Shown here piece by piece: positions 1 through 8,797 of a stretch of DNA of 64,000 bases (the first letter of the stretch is position 1; every line of letters begins with the position of its first letter). The notes below the pieces were generated by a model. That model ran no database searches. It saw only the letters and a list, made by a program, of their open reading frames with translations, and had not been told where the DNA came from. The stretch lies in contig CM062817.1 in NCBI GenBank assembly GCA_031772625.1, positions 888,880,184-888,944,183 on the forward strand, written 5' to 3'. The translations under genes were made by a program, and so were the position numbers. Origin of the DNA: Pinus tabuliformis. Lineage: Eukaryota; Streptophyta; Pinopsida; Pinales; Pinaceae.

Positions 1-1245
1 GCTTCACTGTAGCTCACAGTCGTATCTATCGCAAACTCAGTGATAAATACCCCTATTATCCGGTCAAGCCAATGGTCCATAGCTCACGCGATCTTATCCT
101 CTGATATCTCTAGTCTGCACACTAATTCTGGAGTCCACACTATTGGTTGATCGAGCTTATACCTTCCATGGCTGTCGGCTAACCTCGCGATCTGTTGTAC
201 CTGTTTCCCATAGGCAGTGCTTGGCTACAAAAACTATGCTAGGAAACCAACTCAACCAGAGGTTCAAGCTGGCCCTTGAACCAGAGGGGGCTCCCTTAGT
301 TGTTACGAGGATTTGTTTAACGCTATTCACCTGTCACTGAACAACAAACTTTGAAGCACAATGGCTAGATTTATGGTTTTAATTGGGGGTGGTTGTGATC
401 AATGACAGTCCCTAATCATGATTAAAGGCCTCTCTCATAGGGTCCCTTTTGAAAGTTTCAGCTTCCAGCCTGACAGACTTAGCTTTTTCAAGAATTATGG
501 TAGAAGAATGTAAGGGGATTCCTAATAATTGAGTAGTCAAACTGACTACTTAACAAATAGCTAAATTTGGATGCATGTAGAAGATTTCTACATCCCAACA
601 AAGCATATTCAAAGTATTCAAGAAGGCCAAACTGAAACCAATTCTAAGAGGAGCTATTTCAGACAAGTAGTCCAATAAGATAATCTATTTTAATGACTAT
701 CAAAAGGCATAAAGCAAAAACCAATCAAAGAGGAGTTATCTTGGACAAACAGTCCAATAAGCTAATCTCTTTCTAAAGGTTATGATTTTTCATACCTTCC
801 TATAAACACTTTTAACATGTGTAGAAATAAGATATGAAAAACTGGAAAAACATACTCGAAGCACAAAATTCTGTCAAAACTAGAGCCGTAAGGCTTTCAT
901 TAGAAAAACTACAAAAGAAGATTTATTACAGAGTGAAGAGTCTTGGCATCAAAATCCAACCCATATTACTTCAATTGATGAAGTATTTATACAATTTCCT
1001 CACAAAATATCTTGATAAAAAATATCAAGAGCTATTACAAATATTTGAAAACTGTATTACAAAAATAGAACACAAATAAATGTAAATAAAAATATTTGAA
1101 GAGTTCTTGTACTATCCTTGAGGATTTCTTTTGATAAAGAAGAGAAATTTGAATTTGATTGCAGCTCATATTTGATGAGGTGGCCTCCAAGTCACTAACT
1201 GTCTTTGAGCTTTTTCCTCCCAAAATCCTACAAAATAAGGTCCAG
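1..1245. other. Unassigned DNA, no gene supported
   Basis: No domain or splice structure was recognised here. Two adjacent blocks near 640-690 and 715-770 share the phrase reading roughly 'caat-aagaggagttat...cagtccaataagctaatct', so a short imperfect duplication is present. A TATA-like stretch near 803 precedes an 81-codon lysine-rich frame at 834-1079 that resembles nothing I know. I do not call it a gene because it has no recognisable motif and lies among other degenerate repeats. Confidence 0.4.
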
Positions 1246-1248
1246 TAA

Positions 1249-1590
1249 TGCCTTTGTATATCTCAATCCGAGATAGTTTTGTAAAATGTGAGAGAGGTTA
1301 TTGTATTCTGGAATCTTATGAACCAAAGCCTCTTCCAGTTTCCAAATATTCATCTTTTTTTAGTCACATTGTCCTCTTCAAAAAGGTGACTAAAACAGGA
1401 ACTTTATGGAAAACATTCCTTCAAAGATGCATTTGCATCTCCCAATCCATAATAGTTGTTACAAAACTGAGAGAGGTTTTTGTACATGAGGATGTTATAA
1501 ACAAAAACCTCTTCCATTTTTTGAAAATTCGTTCTCAGAGGTTTGTAAACCATGTTTGGATTTACTTTATTACATCATTTTAATCATGTT
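1249..1590. repeat. Imperfect tandem repeat, two units of about 180 bp
   Basis: Unit 1 begins near 1249 and unit 2 near 1428. Each starts with a 'tgc-tttg-at-tc-caatcc' phrase, followed by a 'gagagaggtt-ttgta' block and then by 'cctcttcc'. In unit 2 an 11-base arm at 1473-1483 (gaggtttttgt) is perfectly complementary to 1501-1511, giving a hairpin with a 17-base loop. Unit 1 has the same arms in weaker form. I do not know its function. It could be a leftover of a retroelement leader or LTR. Confidence 0.5.
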
Positions 1591-2956
1591 TAAATGCATG
1601 ATTAACTAAATCAACTAGCTAATAAAACTTAAATTTACATTTTGAGGGCACATTTACTCTTGCAAACCCATTTATTATTTATATCAGTAAATTTAAATGA
1701 TCAAAACTAATCATGTTACAACACGATCCACTCATACAGTTTAGAAGGGAAGGACATGAAGAAGATCTTGTGGATTTACGTATATACGTAGCGATCCAGC
1801 CACCTCTCCTCAGATATCTACGGAGTTCTGTTTTCCTGTGTCACGCACTCGTGAATCTTCTGATCCAATCACTATTTAGTTTCCTTCTTCGTGGGATTCT
1901 AGTGCTCTGACATCAGACATCCCTTAGGCAGATCCCAGTCCTGACAATGGAACCATTTGTTGGCTACGTGGGGCCTAACCCAGGTTCAACAGTGAGTTTA
2001 GCCAAGCAAATCCCAGTACTACCGGTCCTTTCGGCAATATTCCATGGTGCACGGACTGAGGTCTCACCCGAGGTAGTATGGGAGGGTGCTGGAACCAGGT
2101 TTCCACACCCTATGGATGTCTTGATGAAGTCTGGGAAGTTCGTGAACCGATCCTACACGCTTGCGCTACTTTGTGCAGTCGTCTGTCCTTCGTGACTTAT
2201 GTAACTGCTTCCGCGTAGCTCTGTAAATGGCACGAAGAGGTGCTATCTAGATCTTTTATCCTTAATGTGCTTTTATTATAGATCCTAACTTCATTAATCA
2301 TTCAACATTTATCGCTAGTGCGCGCAACCATAAAATGTAAAGAGATGCATAAATATCATAGAAGCAATAAGCACATAGTATTCCAGAATCACTTATATTT
2401 TATTAATCCTCTATTCAAGTATAATCCCAATTCCACCCTGCGCACTCAGTTGCAGGGGTCCACGCACATAGCTGTAGACTCTACCAGACCTCTGCGCACT
2501 CAACTACAGAGCCTCTTACTACTACTACGACCCAAGACTCAGACTTACAGACTCAGAGCGAATTCCTCATTCAAAAACCCATATTACTTCTCAAATCTAA
2601 GACTAAGACTACTTTTTACCCTTAGAGCCTTGCTCTATTTATACAATCCCATGGTCCGCAGACCATGGGTAGGCCGGCACATTCTATATTAAATTACATT
2701 ATTTTATGGTGGACAACCCTAGACTCTCGCTCTCTGCGCCCGCATTTTGTGGGGTCTTTACATTACATTGACCAAAACTCAGGCTTTAAGCCCCAAAAGC
2801 ATGCTATGGGGGGATCCGCTACCAAACAGTTATCAAAGCAGGCTAACTCTGTCACTAGGTAAAGTGGTTCACCAAGGACTAGGTTCAACAGAAATTTCCT
2901 CACCTCATGGAGGCTCTCCACGCAATGGGGACCATTGCTTCCTAAGGGGGGAGGAA
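1591..2956. other. Unassigned DNA, probably retroelement 3' region near its right end
   Basis: No coding domain was recognised. The last part ends in a purine tract at 2944-2956 (aaggggggaggaa) of the kind that serves as the polypurine tract directly before a 3' LTR. This suggests at least the right end belongs to the same element as the LTR-like block starting at 2957. The rest is undetermined. Confidence 0.35.
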
Positions 2957-3538
2957 TGATACAGGTGAATATTGGTGGCCACCTACCTATTCCACCTAGA
3001 ACCCCTAGTTAGTTTCATCTTTTTCCTTAATTGTAGCACAATTTACTATTTTGGTAGTTTTTGGGTCCTGAACTTCTGTAGCTGTTTTGAGGCCCTAAAC
3101 GACGTTTTTTGGCGAAATTCCTCTAGTGATTGCAAAGGAAATCATGTCAACAGTTGTAGTTGGAGAGATATTTCCAACGAGGTATCATATGTGTCAAATG
3201 GAGATAATATGGCCAAGTTATGACCCCGGGAAGTTGGCTGCCCAACTAACCCCAACGGGGCCCATAAACTCTTGGTGTTACATCTCCTCGGGTTAGGTTT
3301 TTATTGTTTAGGGTTTTCCCTTATTGTTCAATAATAAAAAGGCCCTTGAACCTCATTGTAACTCAATTCAGAGGCATGTAGCTACCACATCTCTTCTCAG
3401 AGATAAGCTACCATCGCCCGAGCTATCTTATTTTCATTCTGTTTGTAGGCATAGTATAGTATTTTTCTATTAATGAAATTAAGTGTTTTTCTGCTGCATC
3501 TTTGTGTTTATGATCATATCTGTAAGTTGTTGCATTCA
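2957..3538 (+). repeat. Probable LTR (3' LTR of an old element)
   Basis: This 582-bp block begins TGATACAGG right after a polypurine tract (2944-2956) and ends in ...TTGCATTCA, fitting the TG...CA rule. A TATA-like AATAATAAAAAGG lies near 3340 and is followed by a run that looks like an R/U5 region. No second copy lies in the window, so the ends rest on sequence logic only. The right boundary is the less certain one, because coding-like sequence of another retroelement abuts it. Confidence 0.4.
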
Positions 3539-3540
3539 TG

Positions 3541-3870
3541 TTTAAGTTCAGATCAATTGGATCTGCCACCAATAACCAGGACGAATATGATGTAGTGATA
3601 GGTTTGTTAGTCGATGCCCTTGATCATAGCATCCTCCATCTTCATGTTCGTTTAAATGCCTTGATGCTTGTCATGCAATTGAATGGTGTGTATTATGTGC
3701 ATAACCAAGTCCTATTTAGAAAATATTTACGAGTTAAGTTGTTGGTATGCGAATTTGAAACCATCTATTTTAGTCATGTTCCTAGAGCCCAAAATAACTA
3801 TGTAGATACCATTGCAAACAACATTCTAGATTGGCATTTATCACATGTATACCACAGAAGACAACAATAA
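3541..3870 (+). pseudogene. Archaeal-type RNase H fragment from a Ty3/gypsy pol
   Basis: The 110-codon frame reads like the C-terminal two thirds of the additional (archaeal-type) RNase H found in plant gypsy elements. It shows the TNNQDEY block that holds the catalytic glutamate, a HVRLNA block where the family normally has an aspartate (here asparagine, so probably inactive), an FSHVPRAQNN block and a final D-x-IAN block. It starts abruptly without the N-terminal DG motif and ends at a stop. It is a truncated relic from an element different from the large gypsy insertion beginning 60 bp downstream, whose own RNase H is quite different in sequence. Confidence 0.6.
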
Positions 3871-3924
3871 AAGAAACACATGGTGAACCATCATCGTGAT
3901 ATAAAATATTCATAATCATTTTAT

Positions 3925-3929
3925 GTATC
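3925..3929. repeat. Target-site duplication, left copy (gtatc)
   Basis: The five bases before the 5' LTR are gtatc, and those after the 3' LTR (19997-20001) are atatc. Four of five match, and the mismatch is a G-to-A transition. A 5-bp duplication is what Ty3/gypsy integrases make, so this supports 3930-19996 as one insertion event. Confidence 0.7.
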
Positions 3930-4055
3930 TGTTAGTGTCGGTCTTGAAGCCCTCCATTAGCGATCAAAGCTCTTTGCATTTGCATAGGTAGGTGTCTCAT
4001 CAGTGTCAAGTTTTGCATCCCGTTAGGCATGCCATAACCTTGATGGAGGAGCTGG

Positions 4056-4067
4056 TCTATTTATACC
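4056..4067 (+). promoter_or_regulatory. TATA-like box near the left end of the 5' LTR
   Basis: TCTATTTATACC lies 126 bp inside the LTR and is unchanged in the other LTR (15486-15497). If it is the main promoter, U3 is only about 150 bp and the LTR ORF sits in the 5' part of the genomic transcript, over 4 kb before the primer site. If instead it is a private promoter for the LTR ORF, the genomic promoter lies farther right. The sequence alone does not decide between these. Confidence 0.45.
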
Positions 4068-4670
4068 CCTCTTGGCTTTGCCGGATCAGGTCATATCAGT
4101 CATTAAGCTCTTTCAAGCTTGTCTTGTTTTGTCTTGAGGTCAAAGTCCTAGGTCTAGGGTTTTGGTCATTTATCTCTGCAAGGTCATGTCTCTGAAAGTC
4201 CATGAGTGCTCAGCAAGCCAGAGGGAGGAATTGTAAACATGTTTCTTCGATATTTTTATCTTGTACAGTGAATTTTCACCTTGGATTTAAAAACTCTGTT
4301 TTTAAAGCCAAGGTCATTTTTTTTTAAATTTTTGTAAAAAGTGATGAAATTTCAAAAGACTGTAGCGGACATCATGAAAACCCTGGTCCCCTTGCCGAGA
4401 TCCCTCAGATGATCTACCTACAAAAAGAATCAAGAAAAATCACTAAAAGAGTCGATTTCAGGGCAAAAGGAAGCCAAAAAGTCAGTTTTATAAAGTGTCA
4501 AAGATAAACTTTAGAAAGTGGGTTTGAGCATTAAATTTTTTCAAATGGAGTTTATAAAAGTTCAATTTCCCTCCTATTAGTCTCATTGTGCATCCAAAGC
4601 ATGGTTGAGAGAGAGTGAGCAAACATCAAGAGCATTGGGCGAAAATTGGTCAAGGTTTGAGCTCAAGACA

Positions 4671-4790
4671 GGCGCGCGACCCGTCAGGCCAGGCGCGCGA
4701 CCCATCAGAGGCCATCCAGCAGTTCAGTTTTTGAACGGGCGCGACCCGTCAAGCGCGCGCGACCCGTTGGGAGGGGCGCGTGACCCGTCA
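4671..4790 (+). repeat. CpG-rich motif cluster 1 in the 5' LTR (GGCGCGCGACCCGTCA)
   Basis: Five copies or partial copies of a 16-base motif GGCGCGCGACCCGTCA lie at 4671, 4692, 4738, 4753 and 4773, just upstream of the LTR ORF. The 3' LTR has six at 16100-16240, because one extra copy was gained or lost there. Copies differ mostly by C-to-T or G-to-A changes within CpG. In this AT-rich, CpG-poor neighbourhood the block stands out. It may be a protein-binding array or CpG-rich promoter element. That is inference. Confidence 0.7.
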
Positions 4791-5557
4791 ACATGTTCTC
4801 TGCAATCTCCTTTCAAATTTGCTCAATCTTCCTCCAAGTCATCGAATTTGTTCAAGGTAGGCTCTCTACATATCATTTTGGTGGTTGGTTATGAATGTAA
4901 GCTCTCATGCTTGTGTTTTAACCTCAAATCATGCAAGTGAAAAGACACTATATGGCTGCATTGTTAATGTTTAAATGTGCTAGGGTTTGTGTTCTTTCAA
5001 GGTATTTCCCTTGGTAAATTGTTTCCCCCCTTCCCTTTTTACTCATATTTGCATTCATATCTATTTTCCCATACTATTTTATAAATAAAATGCAAACCCT
5101 CCCTTCTCCCTAATCACTAAAAATACAAACCCTACCCCTCTCCCAAAGCATCAAAAAAACTCAAACCCTAATCTTGCTACACCATATGCATGTGTAAACA
5201 CAAGAATTTGTTGGTGAATATGTAAAGAGTTTTGTAAATATGTTCCCTTATCTTTCCCTGTTAATGCATGTATTCATATTCCCATATGTTCACTGTTTAT
5301 ACATGTATTCCTATATGCAGTGATTTTGTAAATGATTCCCTATATCCTTGTTATGTACATGTATGCCTGTATATATGAAAATATTTGTTTGCAATGTATT
5401 CCCTAAATTCCCTGTTATTCATATATTCCCAATTCCTTGTGCAAGAGGTCCCTCCCCTAACATTTCCCTCATGTCATTGTCCCCTTGAAACAGCATAGAA
5501 TTCAGCACTTTTACAAGCAGAAACAGCAGTACATTTTGTCCACTCTGCTCCTCAAAC

Positions 5558-7090
5558 ATGTCAGAAACCGAAACATATGAGCAGAGTGATGACCAAGCAT
5601 CAGTGTCAGAGGTTGAGGTATAGAGGAGGCCACATAGAGGTGGAAAAGGTGGCCATCACAGGAGAGAGGAGCCTACTTCTTTGGCAGGTCTACAAGCTTG
5701 TCCTTTGGCAGTTTCTTGCTTTCAGTACATGTCCTGTTATGAGTTTTGTGAGAGGATCTCTCGGATTCAACATCACCGAGAGTTGGCCCGCCTCTTCGTC
5801 TTGCACTTGCATGAGGGACATGTTAACCTTGCTAGGGTGGATTTCATTTTGACACCCGAGATCATTGCACAGGCTACAGGGATTCCAAATGTCGGGGAAA
5901 TTTGTAATAAGCGTAAGGTATTGGATACAGTTCACTTTGAGCCTTTTATCCGGCCACCATTCATGAGACATTTGGCCGGTGTGTTTCCTTTCAGGTTCCT
6001 CCGGAGTCAGTATGCCCCCATGTTGAGACTCATTATGCTTTATTTCACCTGTGAGGGCAGATTTTCCCAGGTATACTCATATCACATTCGCCTCTTGATT
6101 CACTTGACTCGAGTGCGGATGATGAACATCCCAGTCTTCTTTTATCAGAACATTGAGAGGATGGTCTCCGTCATGCAGAGGAAGAGCCCGGCCCAGCAGT
6201 ACAGGAGCCTATGTCATTATGGTTTGATTCAGCTCGTAGTCTTGCATCAGTTGGCTCAGCAGGGCATCTCATGGGAGGAGTTCATTTCCCGTGAGTTTTT
6301 CACAGCACCACCCCAGCCACATCCTGAGGTCATTCAGGAGGAGGGAGGACCATCTCAGCAGCCTGATATTCCGGTCACTCGACATGTTAGTTCCTCACCT
6401 CAGCTCACTTATCAGAGAGGCCAGAGGGCCTTGTTTGCAGCAGCTCGGCGAGTACTATCTCCACAACAGGTGGAAGGGGTCTCGCCTTCATCATCGGCTC
6501 AGCGAGTGTTATCTCCACATCAGGTGGAAGGGGCCTCGCTTTCTTCACCAGCACAGGTACCAGAGAGGGGCAAACAGCCCATGATTGATGAGGGTCCATC
6601 AGGAGTTCCCGATATTGAGTTTGTTGACCTTGAGGCCAGTTCTCCTAGCCAAGAGGCAAAGGAGATCATTTAGCATCTCAGAGCTGAAAATGATGCCTTG
6701 CAGAGGAGATTAGAGGGGGCACAATGGACCATCACCTACCTTGAGCAGCGCAACAAACAGTTGGAATATGAAAAGGCACTTGATGAGTTATGGAGGATTC
6801 GTAGTGACCGAGTCTTGAACCGAAGAAGACCCGGTGATCCATTTCCCGCTGACCGAGAGTCCATGCTCATCCAGGAGAACGCACACTTGGAGAGGCTATT
6901 GGCTAAGGCCAACCAAGAGAAGAAATTGCTGAGGAACATGAAAAACCATTACTGGGCAAGAATGCATGTGTGCAAGGCCAAGATGAAAATGTTTCAAAGG
7001 CAGTTGTCCGAGGCCCTTAAACGGAAAAAGAGGACCAATCCACTCCGTATCTTGGCTGAGGCTTCCCTCAAAGATCAAGGCACTAATTAG
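5558..7090 (+). pseudogene. LTR-encoded ORF, 5' copy (plant transposon-protein-like domain plus coiled coil)
   Basis: The frame starts at ATG 5558 and ends at TAG 7088-7090, 510 codons, interrupted by two in-frame TAG codons (5621-5623 and 6671-6673). At both places the other LTR has CAG. Residues about 45-230 form a helical domain with CERI, ILTPEIIAQATGIP, FTCEGRF and YSYHIR blocks. It resembles the putative plant transposon protein domain (PF20167-like) by pattern. Residues about 230-370 are Q/P/S-rich with an internal duplication of an RVLSP-QVEG phrase. Residues 372-510 are a charged coiled coil ending in RILAEAS. I recognise no catalytic motif. Because the stops are private to this copy, the ORF was open at insertion. 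The function is unknown. Confidence 0.8.
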
Positions 7091-7188
7091 CCCAGCCACA
7101 GCACAAAAACCAAAAATTTTGAGAATTTTGGGTGAATTTTGACATTTTCAGGAAATTTGCAGGTTTTTCCCATTAACAGGTCTCACCC

Positions 7189-7553
7189 CGCGCGCGACCC
7201 TTCATCATGGCAACTCCTTTTGGCGAAAACTCAGCATTTCTAGATTTTTCATGCAAATTTACATATGCCCATGGATGGACTTGAGATTTTGTGCAGTTTT
7301 GGTCCCCCAAAAGGTCAAAAAACTACCAAAAAATGACTTTCTGGCCCTTTTTTGAGTTGCAGAAACCAGTCTTGGGAGAATTAAGTTTTGACAGGGCAAA
7401 TGACCACCAAATTCAAAAATTCTAGTTGGGTTGGAAAGTAGACTCACATACCTTTCCAACAAGCCCACTTTTGCTCAGTTTGGACACCTGCAAGTGCCTC
7501 AAACATCGCTCCAAAGGCGCGCGACCCGTCAGGCAGGGGCGCGCGACCCGTCA
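7189..7553 (+). repeat. CpG-rich motif cluster 2 in the 5' LTR
   Basis: Three more copies of the GCGCGCGACCCGTCA motif lie at about 7189, 7516 and 7538, just downstream of the LTR ORF. Clusters 1 and 2 therefore bracket that ORF on the same strand. Matching copies in the 3' LTR lie at about 18636, 18964 and 18985. Confidence 0.65.
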
Positions 7554-8552
7554 GGCAGTTTTTGCCAGATTGCATTGTACAGCCCAGAAAACGCAGTTTT
7601 GACCCAGTTTGACTTTTTGGGGTGGAAGATGATTATCTTTGATGTAATTATTGTAACTCTACGACACTTTTACTCCTGTTTAACACTTCTAGAAGATTCA
7701 TTCATGTAAAGGGTAAATATTTAATGAATGGATTGGTTTCCTAGCTTATAGAGGCAAGTTGTTTTGACTGCCTAGATTGTAGTGCTTAGTTTAGAAGTGG
7801 TTGAAACAGCTCCTAGGATAGTGAGCTCGACCCATGGAGGTAGGGAAAGAGGTTAGATCATCTATATTATGTACTTTCTTTCTCATTTTCATGGTTGGAC
7901 TCTTGAGGGAGAAGCTATCATTGTATTATTTCACTGTATCTCTGCAATTTTTGGCTAAGGAAGACCAGGGTTTTACAGTCCTCTTTGGGATTCTTGTGGA
8001 CTCATGTGTTGATGGTGTTTTTCTCAATGTTCTCGTAAGTGTGTTTATGTGAATCATTTCCTTTCCTTTACTGCTGCACATTAAACAAATGAAGTGTTAA
8101 AGTAAGAATTCATGCTTGCCATGCTCTACTTTTAAATTTGTTTAATTTCTATGTTTTCTACTGTTTAAGGAGAATTCAAAGTATTATTTGCTCTCCTTAG
8201 CTCCTCACCGGTCTTTTCCATCCACTCACCTCAATCAAAGGCATCAATACGGTCTCCTACCTCGCCCCTAAGAACCCCCTGCAGAAATTGTGTCAAATCC
8301 CCGCACCCAAAATTGCAATTCCTCAATTTGCCACCAAAAACCCAAAAAACCCCAAATCAACCTTTTTAATCAGTTTACTAGCCTAATATCAGTGTTACCT
8401 TGTTGGTCATCTCATCCCATTGAAGATCTGCCGAGATTGACCGGAGAGAGCCTTCTCCTGCCTCGTAGGGCTAGCTACGAGGCTAAATGGTTTGATGTAG
8501 CCTTGAGGTTTACCTTTCTCAGCCTGAGGTGAAATTTCAAGCGCTAACATAC

Positions 8553-8570
8553 TGGCGACCATATTGGGGA
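8553..8570 (+). promoter_or_regulatory. Primer-binding site of the giant gypsy element
   Basis: TGGCGACCATATTGGGGA begins three bases (tac) after the 5' LTR. It starts with TGG, as required to pair with a tRNA 3' CCA, and it follows the TGGCGnC...TGGGGA pattern common in plant gypsy elements. I cannot name the tRNA without a tRNA set from the organism. Confidence 0.75.
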
Positions 8571-8797
8571 GAACAATTGATCATTTGTTCATTGACGTGT
8601 TATTTCATAAGTCTTAGACGGAGCCTGAAGTTACGTCAGGTAGCCTTCGAAAACGCTCTTGTTTTACATCAGTGTTAGTAGATAAATGCTGCTTCAGTCA
8701 ATCTCCGTGAGCTTGTGAATGTAGCGCTTCATTGACACTTTATCCCAGTATAATTGTGAACTCTGAGCCGTGGATGATAGGTTGAGAGTTTTCATAG

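Larger units (their letters stand above)
3930..8549 (+). repeat. 5' LTR of the giant gypsy element
   Basis: It runs from TGTTAGTGTCGG to GCGCTAACA, and homology with the block at 15360-19996 starts and stops exactly at these points. In order it holds a TATA-like box at 4056-4067, a cluster of CpG-rich motif copies (4671-4790), the LTR-encoded ORF (5558-7090), a second motif cluster (7189-7553) and a right end with GAGAGxCC-TCTCC and GCGCTAACA. The short frame at 7834-8052 has a counterpart in the other LTR, but I see no domain in it. A canonical GTAAGTG donor-like site lies near 8035. Confidence 0.93.

Noticed and set aside
834..1079. 81-codon lysine-rich frame after a TATA-like box
   Set aside because: No homology or motif was recognised, and no repeat partner lies in the window. 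It is too weak to call a gene.
4605..4940. 111-codon frame with repeated Gly-Ala-Arg-Pro phrases
   Set aside because: The repetition comes from translating the CpG-rich 16-mer array. The frame is shortened and altered in the other LTR, and no domain is present.
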